Below, in pieces: positions 17,365 through 26,971 of a stretch of DNA of 64,000 nt. The notes beneath the pieces are model-generated. The model worked only from the letters and a program-made list of their open reading frames with translations, was not told the DNA's origin and searched no databases. The position numbers and the translations under genes were made by a program. Numbering within the stretch: position 1 is the stretch's first letter; the number at the start of each line of letters is the position of its first letter. The stretch is from Candidatus Enterococcus ferrettii (GTDB lineage Bacteria; Bacillota; Bacilli; Lactobacillales; Enterococcaceae), in assembly GCF_017377655.1 (NCBI RefSeq), contig NZ_JAFREL010000002.1, forward strand, positions 1-64,000, read 5' to 3'.

Positions 17365-18209
17365 CCAAGAAATTTGGACCATTAATGATTGTAGAATATT
17401 TCTTGCTGTTCCTTTTGGCAGCATTATTCATTTTCCCAATGCTGTGGATGGTGGTTTCTTCTATGAAGCCGGAAGCAGATGTATATCAAAATTTAGCTTC
17501 TTTCAAAGCTTTTTTACCTAGCCTTAATCCAGCTAACTGGTTTAAAACGTATCAAGATGTCATTTCCCGTTTTAGCGTAGGTACTTATTTATTAAACAGT
17601 ATTTTTTATGGATTAACCTTTGCCTGTGGTTCGATTATTGTCAACTCTTTAGCGGGTTTTGCCTTTGCTAAGGTTAATTTTTCAGGTAAGAAAATTATTT
17701 TTGGGGCTCTTTTAGCCTTACTAATTGTACCAATGGAGACGGTTTTGATTCCACAATTTACTATTGTTAACTCACTAGGTTTGGTCAATACTCGTCTGGC
17801 AGTAATTTTGCCGGCGATGGCCAGCGCTTTTAATATCTATTTGTTTAGAAATTTCTTTATCGCTATTCCAGAAGAAATCATAGAATCAGCGAAATTAGAT
17901 GGAGCAAGTATTGTTAAAGTGTTCTTTCATATCATGCTGCCAATGTCAAAACCAGCTATAGCAACAGTAGGTGTCTTATCATTTATCTCAAGCTGGAATG
18001 ATTATATCTGGCCTTTGATGGTCTTAACTGACAGCAGCAAGTTTTCAATGCAAGTGGCAATTACCACTATTAATACTACACAGCCGGTTTATATCAATCA
18101 GGTAATGGCTGTTTTAACAATTTCAACGATTCCACTGATTATTGTCTATATCGTCGCACAAAAATATATTCTGCAGGGACTTGGCGGTTCTGGGACAGGA
18201 ATAAAATAG
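17361..18209 (+). CDS. ABC sugar permease, MalG/MsmG type
   Basis: A 282-residue membrane protein with six spans and the EAA-like loop (ESAKLDGASIVKVFFHIMLPMSKP). It pairs with the product at 16480 to form the transport channel. The overlap with the upstream stop indicates translational coupling. Confidence 0.9.
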   Translation: MTKKFGPLMIVEYFLLFLLAALFIFPMLWMVVSSMKPEADVYQNLASFKAFLPSLNPANWFKTYQDVISRFSVGTYLLNSIFYGLTFACGSIIVNSLAGFAFAKVNFSGKKIIFGALLALLIVPMETVLIPQFTIVNSLGLVNTRLAVILPAMASAFNIYLFRNFFIAIPEEIIESAKLDGASIVKVFFHIMLPMSKPAIATVGVLSFISSWNDYIWPLMVLTDSSKFSMQVAITTINTTQPVYINQVMAVLTISTIPLIIVYIVAQKYILQGLGGSGTGIK

Positions 18210-18222
18210 GAGAGAATACTCA

Positions 18223-19695
18223 ATGCTGCAAAGACTTTCAAAAGCTAACGAATTCATTAAAAATAATGCGCCGTTAGTCAATCCAGAATACCGGAATAAA
18301 TTTCATTTAATGGCTCCGATTGGCTGGATCAATGATCCTAATGGCTTTGTTTATTATCAAGAAGAATATCATTTGTTTTATCAATATTACCCTTACGACA
18401 GTATTTGGGGGCCAATGCATTGGGGGCATGCCAAAAGCAAAGATTTGATTCATTGGGAGCATCTGCCAGTAGCCTTAGCTCCAGGAGAAAGTTATGACAA
18501 GGACGGATGTTTTTCTGGTAGTGCCATAGAAAAGGATGGCAAGCTGTATTTGATTTATACAGGACACAATGTTGTGGATGGACATGTCCGACAGGTTCAG
18601 TGTCTGGCGGTTTCTGAGGATGGTGTTCACTTTGAGAAATATGCTGGAAATCCGATAATTGCAGAAGATCAAGTAGCCTCTGTTGCAACAACTGAAGATT
18701 TTCGAGATCCCAAAGTGTTTCAACGCCAGGAGGATTATTTCACTGTAGTCGCTACTAAAACTTCGGATGATCGTGGACAAATAGTAATGTTTCATTCCAA
18801 GGATTTACTCACTTGGGAGTTTTATTCTGTGTTACTGGAAGGAACTCCGGAACAAGGTATTGTATGGGAGTGCCCAGATTTGTTTGAAATAGATGGTAAA
18901 GAAGTCTTAATTCTTTCTCCGATTCAAATGCTCGCACAAGGGAATTCTTACCAAAACACTAACTCAACTGTCGCTTTTGTCGGTACCGTCGATTGGCAAG
19001 CAGGTAAATTTCAAGTAGAAAATTTCCACGAGATTGATGGAGGCCTAGACTTCTATGCACCTCAAACATGTGAAAATGAAGCTGGACAGAGAATTATGAC
19101 CGCTTGGATGCAAATGTGGCAGCGGAAAATGCCTACAAATGATTTAGGACATGGTTGGTCGGGGTCTATGACCTTGCCTAGAGAGCTGAGAGTAACTGAT
19201 AATCAACTAGTGCAAAGACCAATTTCAACAATCTATCAAGTAATTGATGAGCAGGAGAGTATTGAGAAGGCTAAAACAGAGAAGAATTTGTTTTTACTGA
19301 AGGATTTGGTTTACGATCAGCATTATTTACGCTTGGAAATTAACCTAAAACTGGCAACGAAGTTAGAGCTTCAATACGCAAAAGGGGCAGAGCATACATT
19401 ATTACTGAGTTATGATGTTGAGCAGGAGTACTTTACTGTTTCCAGAGAACAAATGCCTTACGATTTACCAGGAGCTGAAAGCGAAGTATTGAAAAAGCGT
19501 AGTATGACTGTTCCTCTGGAAAACAATTACCTAACCATCGAAATTTTCCGTGATACTTCAGCTGTTGAGATTTTTTTAAATGATCGTCTGACCATGAGTA
19601 TGACTTTTTATGAGACAGAAAAAGGACATGATTTTCTTTTACAAGCAGATAGTGAAGTAACTTTTTCATTAGAAAGCGGCTTAATTAATTTATAG
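18223..19695 (+). CDS. GH32 beta-fructosidase / sucrose(-6-phosphate) hydrolase
   Basis: A 490-residue glycoside hydrolase family 32 enzyme that releases fructose from sucrose or short fructans. The nucleophile is Asp38 in WINDPNG; the transition-state motif RDP (DFRDPKVF) and the acid/base motif EC (WECPDLF) are both present. A C-terminal beta-sandwich follows. There is no signal peptide, so it acts inside the cell on sugar imported by the ABC system; that import route leaves sugar unphosphorylated, favouring a fructosidase over a sucrose-6-phosphate hydrolase role. Confidence 0.9.
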   Translation: MLQRLSKANEFIKNNAPLVNPEYRNKFHLMAPIGWINDPNGFVYYQEEYHLFYQYYPYDSIWGPMHWGHAKSKDLIHWEHLPVALAPGESYDKDGCFSGSAIEKDGKLYLIYTGHNVVDGHVRQVQCLAVSEDGVHFEKYAGNPIIAEDQVASVATTEDFRDPKVFQRQEDYFTVVATKTSDDRGQIVMFHSKDLLTWEFYSVLLEGTPEQGIVWECPDLFEIDGKEVLILSPIQMLAQGNSYQNTNSTVAFVGTVDWQAGKFQVENFHEIDGGLDFYAPQTCENEAGQRIMTAWMQMWQRKMPTNDLGHGWSGSMTLPRELRVTDNQLVQRPISTIYQVIDEQESIEKAKTEKNLFLLKDLVYDQHYLRLEINLKLATKLELQYAKGAEHTLLLSYDVEQEYFTVSREQMPYDLPGAESEVLKKRSMTVPLENNYLTIEIFRDTSAVEIFLNDRLTMSMTFYETEKGHDFLLQADSEVTFSLESGLINL

Positions 19696-19711
19696 AAGGG
19701 AGTGAACAATA

Positions 19712-20584
19712 ATGATTTATGGCTCAATCGAAGCTGGTGGCACGAAATTTGTTTGCTCAGTCGCCGATCAGGAATTAGAAATTATTGAACGCCAGAGCTT
19801 TCCTACGACAACTCCGAAAGAAACGATAGGTTTAGTAAACGGCTTTTTCAAAGAATATGCCGCAGAATTAGTTGGAATTGGTGTGGGCTCGTTTGGTCCC
19901 ATTGATATTCATCGAGATTCACCAACTTATGGTTACATTACGTCCACTCCAAAGCTGGCCTGGCAAAATTTTGATTTTGTCGGAACAATAAAAGAATCTT
20001 TTCAAGTGCCAATCGCTTGGACGACAGACGTAAACGCAGCGGCCTATGGTGAATACTTATTTGGTAACGGCAGCGGTCTATCCAGTGCTGTGTATTATAC
20101 GATCGGAACAGGGATTGGTGGTGGCGCTATATTTGATGGCCAGTTTGTTGAAGGCTTCAGCCATCCCGAAATGGGACATATGCTAATTCAACCACATCCG
20201 AAAGACTCTTTTGCAGGGGTTTGTCCTTACCATGGCAATTGTCTAGAGGGAGTGGCCTCGGGTCCCGCCATTGAAAAGAGGGCTGGAAAAAAGGGGCAGG
20301 AGCTGGATGAAGAAGATGCACATTGGGAGTTGATCGCTTATTATCTTGCCCAATGTGCATACAATACCACACTCATGCTTTCACCTGATGTCATAATTTT
20401 CGGTGGAGGAGTCATGAAACAGCGTCATGTGTTAAATAAAGTAAAAACAGCATTTAAGCAGCTTTTAAATGACTACGTAGAAGTTCCAGACTTGGATCAT
20501 TATTTGGTCACTCCGAAATTAGAGGATAATGCAGGAACTTACGGTTGTCTGGCATTAGCAAAAGAACATCAGCTGCATTCGTAA
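19712..20584 (+). CDS. scrK: ROK-family fructokinase
   Basis: A 290-residue cytosolic kinase converting the fructose released by the GH32 enzyme to fructose-6-phosphate. It shows the ROK ATP motif (SIEAGGTKFVC), IGTGIGGG and the zinc-binding region HPEMGH...C-x-H-x2-C (CPYHGNCLEG). Length and motifs fit ScrK/GmuE-type fructokinases. The start follows a GAAGGGAGTG site, 17 bp after the hydrolase gene. Confidence 0.88.
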   Translation: MIYGSIEAGGTKFVCSVADQELEIIERQSFPTTTPKETIGLVNGFFKEYAAELVGIGVGSFGPIDIHRDSPTYGYITSTPKLAWQNFDFVGTIKESFQVPIAWTTDVNAAAYGEYLFGNGSGLSSAVYYTIGTGIGGGAIFDGQFVEGFSHPEMGHMLIQPHPKDSFAGVCPYHGNCLEGVASGPAIEKRAGKKGQELDEEDAHWELIAYYLAQCAYNTTLMLSPDVIIFGGGVMKQRHVLNKVKTAFKQLLNDYVEVPDLDHYLVTPKLEDNAGTYGCLALAKEHQLHS

Positions 20585-20609
20585 TAGAAAAAGAAATGGG
20601 TGAACACAT

Positions 20610-21719
20610 ATGACAGAACTAAGCTTAAACCATATTCATAAAAAATATGATAATGCTGAAACGTATTCGGTGACGGATTTTAATTTGAAGATCAACGATA
20701 AAGAATTTATTGTTTTTGTCGGTCCATCAGGGTGCGGGAAGTCCACGACATTAAGGATGATCGCAGGGTTAGAAGACATTTCGGAAGGGGATTTCACGAT
20801 CGATGGTCGGCGTATGAATGACGTTGCACCAAAGGATCGAGACATAGCCATGGTTTTTCAAAATTATGCTTTATATCCACATATGACAGTCTTCGATAAC
20901 ATGGCTTTTGGATTAAAGCTGCGTAAATATGATAAAACAGAAATCAAAAATCGCGTAGAAAATGCAGCGGATATTTTGGGTTTGTCGGAATATCTGTATC
21001 GAAAACCGGCAGCATTGTCTGGAGGACAGCGCCAACGTGTCGCTTTAGGAAGAGCAATCGTTCGAGATGCCCGCGTCTTTTTAATGGATGAACCGTTATC
21101 CAATTTAGATGCGAAATTAAGAGTGTCAATGCGTGCTGAGATTGCCAAATTGCACCAGCGTTTGGGGACTACGACTATCTATGTTACCCATGATCAAACT
21201 GAGGCGATGACTATGGCCGATAGAATTGTAATTATGAAAGATGGTGTAATCCAGCAAGTCGGTACACCACAAGAGGTATATAATACCCCTAATAATGTTT
21301 TTGTAGCGGGCTTTATCGGCTCGCCAGCAATGAATTTCTTTACTGTAACATTGAAGGATGGGATATTAACTAATAATCAAGGTTTAAGTCTCACAATTCC
21401 TGAAGGTAAAAATAAAGTATTGAAAGAAAAAGGTTATGAAGGCAAAGAGGTTATATTCGGTATTCGTCCCGAGGACATTCACGGTGAACAAATCGCTCTC
21501 GATGCGGCTCCTCAAGCAACGGTTCGTGCCAAAGTAGTGGTTTCAGAATTGCTAGGTGCCGAAACGATGCTCTATTCAGTCATTGGCGACACAGAATTTG
21601 TTGCAAAAGTTGATGCACGAAACTTCCACGAGCCTGGAACGTACTTAGATCTAGCATTTGATTTAAATAAGGGGAACTTTTTCGATAAAGCAACAGAATC
21701 GGTTATCAATTTACCATAA
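20610..21719 (+). CDS. msmK: Sugar ABC transporter ATPase (MsmK/UgpC type)
   Basis: A 369-residue ATPase of the CUT1 class. Walker A GPSGCGKST, Q-loop, signature LSGGQRQR, Walker B VFLMDEPLSNLD and the H-loop (THDQTEA) are all intact, followed by the C-terminal TOBE/regulatory domain (FGIRPEDIHGE). It energises the permeases at 16480 and 17361. MsmK-type ATPases often serve several sugar importers. It is the last gene before the terminator at 21846. Confidence 0.9.
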   Translation: MTELSLNHIHKKYDNAETYSVTDFNLKINDKEFIVFVGPSGCGKSTTLRMIAGLEDISEGDFTIDGRRMNDVAPKDRDIAMVFQNYALYPHMTVFDNMAFGLKLRKYDKTEIKNRVENAADILGLSEYLYRKPAALSGGQRQRVALGRAIVRDARVFLMDEPLSNLDAKLRVSMRAEIAKLHQRLGTTTIYVTHDQTEAMTMADRIVIMKDGVIQQVGTPQEVYNTPNNVFVAGFIGSPAMNFFTVTLKDGILTNNQGLSLTIPEGKNKVLKEKGYEGKEVIFGIRPEDIHGEQIALDAAPQATVRAKVVVSELLGAETMLYSVIGDTEFVAKVDARNFHEPGTYLDLAFDLNKGNFFDKATESVINLP

Positions 21720-21845
21720 AAGGTGACTCCGATGCACTAGAGAAATTTTTTAGCGCTTGGAACTAAGTGTTAAATCTGGAACAAGCAAATACATTTGATT
21801 ATTTTAGATTAACACTCTGTATAAACATTTATTGTTACGATAAAG

Positions 21846-21880
21846 CCCGATTATCACTATAGAAGTGATCGGGTTTTTTT
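21846..21880 (+). terminator. Terminator of the fructoside operon
   Basis: CCCGA...TCAC pairs with GTGA-TCGGG around a small bulge, followed by seven T residues. It ends the operon that starts at 15074. Confidence 0.8.
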
Positions 21881-21963
21881 AGTGTGGAAATATTCTATCC
21901 TGAGCTTGCTTATCAAAGAAAAATATTATAAATCGGCAAATAATCCTCCTATTACCAAGGGTA

Positions 21964-22032
21964 GAAAGGATTGGCTATCGACATTTTGCTCAAAAGGAAA
22001 TAGATTGGATAGAAGAAGCTGTGACAAAATAA
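21964..22032 (+). pseudogene. Possible fragment of a MerR-type regulator
   Basis: The 22-codon frame reads ERIGYRHFAQKEIDWIEEAV and then stops. The GYRxF...DIxWI pattern resembles the first helix-turn-helix of MerR regulators. It has no start codon and is too short to be functional, so it is at best a relic. Confidence 0.25.
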
Positions 22033-22052
22033 TAGAGTGTAGGTGAAGATAA

Positions 22053-22571
22053 ATGGAAATCAACCAGATGATCAAAACTAAGAGAAAGGAACATAAGCTG
22101 ACGCAAGAACAGCTGGCAGAAAAAATATTTGTCTCTAAAAAGACCATTTCCAATTGGGAAACAGGGAAGACAACGCCAGATATTGACAGCTTGATTCGTC
22201 TGGCTCGATTATTCAATTTGTCTTTAGATACTATATTATTGGAGGAATCGACCATCGTGAAAGATATTCGAAGAAAGACCGCAGCTAGTAAAAGTCTCAT
22301 ACTATTTATTATTCCTTTTTTAGCCAATCTGTTGATACTGTTTAAACAATTGGTACTGCTTCATCAATCGCAGAATAATTTTCCAAATGTATTTCTAATT
22401 TTCTGCTGCCTATTTGCCAATCTGCTGCCGTTGACTTATTACTATTTAAAGATGAATAGGAATAAGTATAAAAACAGATACAAGCCGTATTTCTACTTGG
22501 CAATCGGCTGGACGGCATTATTCATGTTAGTTTGGTTAGCTGTAGTATTGTTGTTAGGCTTTTTGCGTTAA
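22053..22571 (+). CDS. XRE-family regulator with membrane tail
   Basis: A 172-residue protein. Residues 5-60 form a Cro/CI-type helix-turn-helix (LTQEQLAEKIFVSKKTISNWETGKTTPDIDSL is spread over this part). The C-terminal half has three hydrophobic segments (about 75-95, 105-125 and 145-168), so the DNA-binding domain is probably tethered to the membrane. Such proteins occur widely in Firmicutes and often sense envelope or peptide signals. A TAGGTGAAG site precedes the ATG. Target genes are not evident. Confidence 0.8.
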   Translation: MEINQMIKTKRKEHKLTQEQLAEKIFVSKKTISNWETGKTTPDIDSLIRLARLFNLSLDTILLEESTIVKDIRRKTAASKSLILFIIPFLANLLILFKQLVLLHQSQNNFPNVFLIFCCLFANLLPLTYYYLKMNRNKYKNRYKPYFYLAIGWTALFMLVWLAVVLLLGFLR

Positions 22572-22582
22572 ATTTTTGACAC

Positions 22583-22600
22583 AAAAAGCCTAGCTTTTTT
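22583..22600 (+). terminator. Terminator after XRE gene
   Basis: AAAAAGC and GCTTTTT are separated by a 3-nt loop, ending in T residues, 12 bp after the stop codon. Confidence 0.6.
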
Positions 22601-22739
22601 GCTGTTTACGAATGCTGACATACCAACGTTTATAAATAGAGAAAGTAGAGTGAATTAAAGATCGGTTTCATTTGTTTATCCTCGTCCGCAATTGTCCTGC
22701 GATCTCACCCATATATTGCCCCTTTTTATTAAAAAACTA

Positions 22740-22845
22740 AATCATGTGAAAATAGATACATCTTTTTATGGTTCTCAAAAACAAATTAGCCTCTCTTTTT
22801 TTGTTTTTGCGGACCATATCTTTATTTGACGAATCATGTGAAAAT
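22740..22845 (+). promoter_or_regulatory. Long hairpin framed by 14-bp direct repeats
   Basis: The sequence AATCATGTGAAAAT occurs at 22740-22753 and again, identically, at 22832-22845. Between them a 19-bp stem (22767-22785 with 22800-22818; one G-T wobble, one mismatch) encloses a 14-nt loop. It lies directly upstream of the KDPG-aldolase/PTS operon. It may be a duplicated operator around an attenuator, or a small insertion with a target duplication. No consensus promoter or sigma-54 box was found. Confidence 0.55.
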
Positions 22846-22867
22846 TAGTCTTAGGAGGAGATAAACG

Positions 22868-23497
22868 ATGTTGAAAAAAGCTGTAACAACAAAATTTTTA
22901 TATGATATCGGCGCATTGGCAATTGTCCGAGCAGAAACAATTGAAAGAGCTAGTGAAATTGCAGAAGGCTGTATAGCGGGAGGCATTCCGATTATGGAAA
23001 TGAGCTTCACCTTAAATAATGCGGGTGAAATTATTCGGAAATTGAAAGAAAAATATGGTGTTTCTCTGTGTGTTGGTGCTGGAACCGTTCTAGATTCTGA
23101 AACGGCTAGGCACGCTATTTTAGAAGGGGCAGATTTTATCATTTCTCCCACTTTTAATGAAGGAGTATCTCATATTTGTAACCGTTATCAAATCCCTTAT
23201 GCGCCTGGCTGTACTAGTTTTTCTGAGGCAGTAGAAGGATTGACTGAAGGAGCAGCTTTTATTAAGGCTTTCCCTATTTCAGATTTTTATGGACATCAGC
23301 TGGTGAAAGTATTTAAGACACCTTTGCCTGATATGCCGATATTAGCAAGTGGCGGAATCACATTAGAGAATTTGGAACAGTGGCTACAAAACGGGGTTGA
23401 TGTGTGTGGCTTCGGTTCTCTTCTAACTAAAGGAACCTCAAAGGAAATTGAAGAGAATGCAAAAAAGATTTCAGCGATTATAAAAGAATACAGATAG
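22868..23497 (+). CDS. eda: KDPG/KHG aldolase
   Basis: A 209-residue class I aldolase that splits 2-keto-3-deoxy-6-phosphogluconate (or a 4-hydroxy-2-oxoglutarate-like acid) to pyruvate and glyceraldehyde-3-phosphate. The Schiff-base lysine is in FIKAFP, the catalytic Glu in MEMSF, and GAGTVLD and SPTFNEGV are typical. Start ATG 22868 has an AGGAGG site. It leads the operon, implying that the PTS substrate becomes a 2-keto-3-deoxy sugar acid phosphate. The Salmonella D-glucosaminate (dga) system pairs a similar aldolase with a mannose-family PTS, but no DgaE-like ammonia lyase is seen here. Confidence 0.88.
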   Translation: MLKKAVTTKFLYDIGALAIVRAETIERASEIAEGCIAGGIPIMEMSFTLNNAGEIIRKLKEKYGVSLCVGAGTVLDSETARHAILEGADFIISPTFNEGVSHICNRYQIPYAPGCTSFSEAVEGLTEGAAFIKAFPISDFYGHQLVKVFKTPLPDMPILASGGITLENLEQWLQNGVDVCGFGSLLTKGTSKEIEENAKKISAIIKEYR

Positions 23498-23512
23498 AAA
23501 GAGGAAGAAAAA

Positions 23513-23992
23513 ATGATTGCACTAACAAGAGTAGATTTCCGGTTGATTCATGGACAGGTAATTACACGGTGGCTGAAGCAGTGTGATATTAATGAAATTG
23601 TCACTGTTGATACAGCATTAAGCAAGGATACATTTATGCAGGATGTGTTTAAGATGGCAGCACCAAAAGGCGTTCGAATCAGAGTATTGTCTTCTGATCA
23701 AGCAGTAGAAGTCCAGCAGAAAGGAGAACTAGAGAAAAATCGAGTGCTGCTACTGTTTAAGAGTGTGAAGGAGCTTAGTGAAACAGTTAATAAAGGATTG
23801 GCATTAAAAGAGGTTCAAATTGGGGGCTTGGGTGGTGGACCTGGCAGAAAAGCAGTGAACAACGCGATTACATTAGATAGAACAGATGCAGATTTACTTT
23901 TGGAATTAGAAAAACAAGGAATCGCTATCTATTTCCAAACCACACCAGATTACCCATCTGAAACACTAAAAAATGCGGTCGCGAAATTATAA
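23513..23992 (+). CDS. Mannose-family PTS component IIB
   Basis: A 159-residue IIB with the phospho-acceptor His13 in DFRLIHGQV and the QIGGLGGGPGRK segment. It passes phosphate to the sugar at the IIC/IID channel encoded next. It is 15 bp after the aldolase gene. Confidence 0.9.
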   Translation: MIALTRVDFRLIHGQVITRWLKQCDINEIVTVDTALSKDTFMQDVFKMAAPKGVRIRVLSSDQAVEVQQKGELEKNRVLLLFKSVKELSETVNKGLALKEVQIGGLGGGPGRKAVNNAITLDRTDADLLLELEKQGIAIYFQTTPDYPSETLKNAVAKL

Positions 23993-24010
23993 ACAGAAAA
24001 GGAGATTATT

Positions 24011-24760
24011 ATGGTAGTCCAATCAGCATTAGTAGGTCTTATTTATTGGATTGCAATGGGAAGAGCACAGTATTTCTTTTCCTTTGCATTTAGGAAGCCA
24101 GTTGTGTTGGGTGTGTTTATTGGTTTGGTTTTTGGGGATGTTCAGCAGGGGCTTTTGTATGGAGCAACGATTCAATTGATTTACATGGGTGGAATTGAGG
24201 CTGGGGGAAATATTCCTAGTGATCAGGCCTTGGCAGCTTGTATTGCGATTCCAGCAGCTATGTTAAGTAATTTAGATGCCAATGCAGCGGTTGCGCTAGC
24301 GGTTCCGTTTGGAGTCTTAGGTGTATTGATTAATAACGTTAGACGGACCTTTAACTCTTTTTATAATACGCGAGCAGATAAGCTGATTGAGGAAGAAAAA
24401 TATGATCAGTTGTCATTGTTCTCATTTATGATTCCTTGGCTAACCAATGGAGTACTTTATTTTACACCTGTTTTTATCGCTACCCTCTTTGGGGCAAACG
24501 TTGTAAAAGCGTTTATTAATGTCATTCCTGAGTGGCTGATGAATGGGTTATCAAATGCAGGAGCCATGCTTCCGGCTTTAGGTTTTGCCTTGACTCTTGT
24601 TGTAATGGGGAAGAAACAATACTTGCCGTTTTTCGTTTTAGGGTTCTTCCTTTATTCTGTAATGGGCTTCTCAATGCTGACAGGGGCAGTATTTGCTGTA
24701 TGTATTGCCATGATCAGTTCATTGTTTAAACAAAATTCTGATGAGGAGGAATATGCGTGA
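24011..24760 (+). CDS. Mannose-family PTS permease IIC
   Basis: A 249-residue membrane protein with several hydrophobic spans and the family region IQLIYMGGIEAGGNIPSD. Its end overlaps the GTG start of IID by 4 bp. Confidence 0.9.
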   Translation: MVVQSALVGLIYWIAMGRAQYFFSFAFRKPVVLGVFIGLVFGDVQQGLLYGATIQLIYMGGIEAGGNIPSDQALAACIAIPAAMLSNLDANAAVALAVPFGVLGVLINNVRRTFNSFYNTRADKLIEEEKYDQLSLFSFMIPWLTNGVLYFTPVFIATLFGANVVKAFINVIPEWLMNGLSNAGAMLPALGFALTLVVMGKKQYLPFFVLGFFLYSVMGFSMLTGAVFAVCIAMISSLFKQNSDEEEYA

Positions 24761-25593
24761 GCGAAGTAAGTACAGTATCAGATAAGAGAGTTACTCGGAT
24801 AGATCTGCTGAAGGCCTGGTGGAAGTGGACGTTGGCAGTTGAGGTACCTGTCAGCTTTGACCGGATGCAAGCTTTGGCTTTTAGTTATTCAGTGAATAAA
24901 ATTTTGCGTAAGGTTTACAGGAATGATCCTGATGGGTTACAAGAGGCAATGAAACGGCATGTGCAAATGTTCAATACTAACTGTAATTGGGGCAGTGTCA
25001 TTCACGGAATCATTATCTCTTTAGAAGAACAACGAGCGATGGGGAATGAAGAAATCACGCCTGAAGTGATGGAATCATTGAAAATTGGATTGATGGGACC
25101 GTTAGCAGGGATTGGCGATAGTGTCGACCAGGGGATTGTTGCAACGATTCCATTGGCTATCTTTGTTCCAATGGCATTGGATGGATCGGTAATTGCTGCA
25201 TTTATTCCTGCTCTGATTTACTTGATATGGTCTTATGGCTGGTCATGGTTCCTATTCAATAAAGGTTATACCTTAGGGAAGAATTCAGTAATGAACATTT
25301 TGCAGTCAGGAGCAATCAAGAAGGTCATTGATATTGCCAGTATCGTTGGCTTATTCATGATAGGCTGCTTATCTGCTGCTTATGTCAAGTTTTCTACAAT
25401 ATTGGAGTTTGCCAACAATGCTGAAAAGGTTTCGGTGCAAGAGATTTTGGATGGGATGCTGCCAAACTTGCTGCCGTTTTGTTTAGTCATGGCAATGTAT
25501 TTTTACATTATTAAAAAGGGACCGAAGTATTTAAACATTATCTTGGTCACTATGGCTTTTGCGATTTTACTGACGTTCTTAGGGATTATATAA
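24757..25593 (+). CDS. Mannose-family PTS permease IID
   Basis: A 278-residue subunit with the conserved MQALAFSYSVNK and FNTNCNWGS parts, LMGPLAGIGDSVDQG and C-terminal spans. The GTG start (24757) overlaps the IIC stop, with GAGGAGG just upstream. Confidence 0.9.
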   Translation: MSEVSTVSDKRVTRIDLLKAWWKWTLAVEVPVSFDRMQALAFSYSVNKILRKVYRNDPDGLQEAMKRHVQMFNTNCNWGSVIHGIIISLEEQRAMGNEEITPEVMESLKIGLMGPLAGIGDSVDQGIVATIPLAIFVPMALDGSVIAAFIPALIYLIWSYGWSWFLFNKGYTLGKNSVMNILQSGAIKKVIDIASIVGLFMIGCLSAAYVKFSTILEFANNAEKVSVQEILDGMLPNLLPFCLVMAMYFYIIKKGPKYLNIILVTMAFAILLTFLGII

Positions 25594-25605
25594 AGGAGTT
25601 GTGAA

Positions 25606-26538
25606 ATGAATGTATTAATAACCCCACGAGGTTTTGCGGCTTATGGGCAATCAGAGATTGAAAAAATGCGGTCATATGGCTTAAAGGTTCACTACAATGA
25701 TACAGGATTGGCCTATTCAGATGAAGAATTTTTAGCGCTGGCTAAAAATGCAGACGCTATTATCGTTGGTGTGGATATCATGGATAAAAGAGTGATTGAT
25801 CAATGTCCTAAGTTAAAAGTGATTTGCAAATTTGGAGTAGGGACAGATAATATTGATGTTGCTTACGCAGAAAGCAAGAACATTTATGTGGGAAGAACAA
25901 TCGGTTCAAACTCAAATGCTGTTGCTGAGCATGTGATGAGCATGATTTATTGCGAAGCCAAAAATCTATGGCCTACTATTCGTGGAGTCAAAAATCACCA
26001 GTGGCAAAAGCCAACAGGCTATGAAATTAGTGGAAAAACTTTAGGAATCGTTGGTTTTGGAGCAATCGGCAAGTATTTAGCCAAACAAGCAGTAGGCATA
26101 GGGATGACTGTACAAGTAAACGATGTTTTCGATATTCCAACCGAAGTATTAGACGAGTACCAAGTTGAAAAAGTCGATTTGGATCATTTGCTGAAAAGTT
26201 CAGACTATATCTCACTACACCTACCACTAATTAATAATACCAAAAATATGATTTCTGTAAATGAATTTCAGATGATGAAGAAGACAGCCTGCTTAGTTAA
26301 TGCTGCTAGAGGCGGTATTGTTGATGAAAAAGCGTTGTATGAGGCATTGATCTCAGGTCAAATTCGGAGTGCATGCTTTGATGTCTTCAGTCAGGAACCT
26401 CCTGCTGATAAAGAGCCGCTGTTAGCTCTGGATAACTTCTTGTTAACTTCCCATACGGCTGCTCGAACAGTTGAATCAGAAAAAAGAACCTGTGCATACT
26501 CGACAGAGATTGTTATGGAAAAATTACGTGTTTTATAG
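25606..26538 (+). CDS. D-isomer 2-hydroxyacid dehydrogenase
   Basis: A 310-residue NAD-dependent enzyme of the phosphoglycerate dehydrogenase family. Visible features are the nucleotide-binding motif GIVGFGAIGKYL, the catalytic Arg in NAARGGIVDE and the catalytic His in TSHTAART. It reduces a 2-keto acid or oxidises a 2-hydroxy acid. Placed between PTS genes, it probably acts on the imported aldonate-like compound or its keto form rather than on serine synthesis. Confidence 0.85.
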   Translation: MNVLITPRGFAAYGQSEIEKMRSYGLKVHYNDTGLAYSDEEFLALAKNADAIIVGVDIMDKRVIDQCPKLKVICKFGVGTDNIDVAYAESKNIYVGRTIGSNSNAVAEHVMSMIYCEAKNLWPTIRGVKNHQWQKPTGYEISGKTLGIVGFGAIGKYLAKQAVGIGMTVQVNDVFDIPTEVLDEYQVEKVDLDHLLKSSDYISLHLPLINNTKNMISVNEFQMMKKTACLVNAARGGIVDEKALYEALISGQIRSACFDVFSQEPPADKEPLLALDNFLLTSHTAARTVESEKRTCAYSTEIVMEKLRVL

Positions 26539-26549
26539 GAGAAGCAGAT

Positions 26550-26960
26550 ATGGCTAAATTGAATATTATTGTAGCAACCCACGGACGGTTCGGTGAAGAA
26601 CTAGTGAACTCAGCAGAAATGATTGCCGGAGCCACGGAAAATGTGTATACCCTTTCTCTATTGCCTGAAAAATCCTTTGAAGATTTTTATCAAGAAGCTA
26701 CGGCACTTTTTGCTGAGCTTGAGGGACCAACAATTGCTTTGGTTGACTTGTTTGGTGGAACACCATCAAATGTATTAACTGTTTTAACTCAGAAATATGA
26801 GCATAAAGTACTAAGCGGATTGAATCTGCCCTTGTTTATTGACTTGTATATGAGAGGAACCATGGCAGAAACGATTGATCTAGATGAATTGGTTAAAGAC
26901 AGTTTTACGGTATTTAATGAAAGCCTTGTGCTGACAAACGAACGGTTAGAAGACAGATAG
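26550..26960 (+). CDS. Mannose-family PTS component IIA
   Basis: A 136-residue phosphocarrier with His11 in VATHGRFGE and the LFGGTPSNV loop. It completes the PTS formed by the IIB, IIC and IID genes at 23513-25593, from which it is separated by the dehydrogenase gene. Confidence 0.88.
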   Translation: MAKLNIIVATHGRFGEELVNSAEMIAGATENVYTLSLLPEKSFEDFYQEATALFAELEGPTIALVDLFGGTPSNVLTVLTQKYEHKVLSGLNLPLFIDLYMRGTMAETIDLDELVKDSFTVFNESLVLTNERLEDR

Positions 26961-26971
26961 GAGAAAGATGT

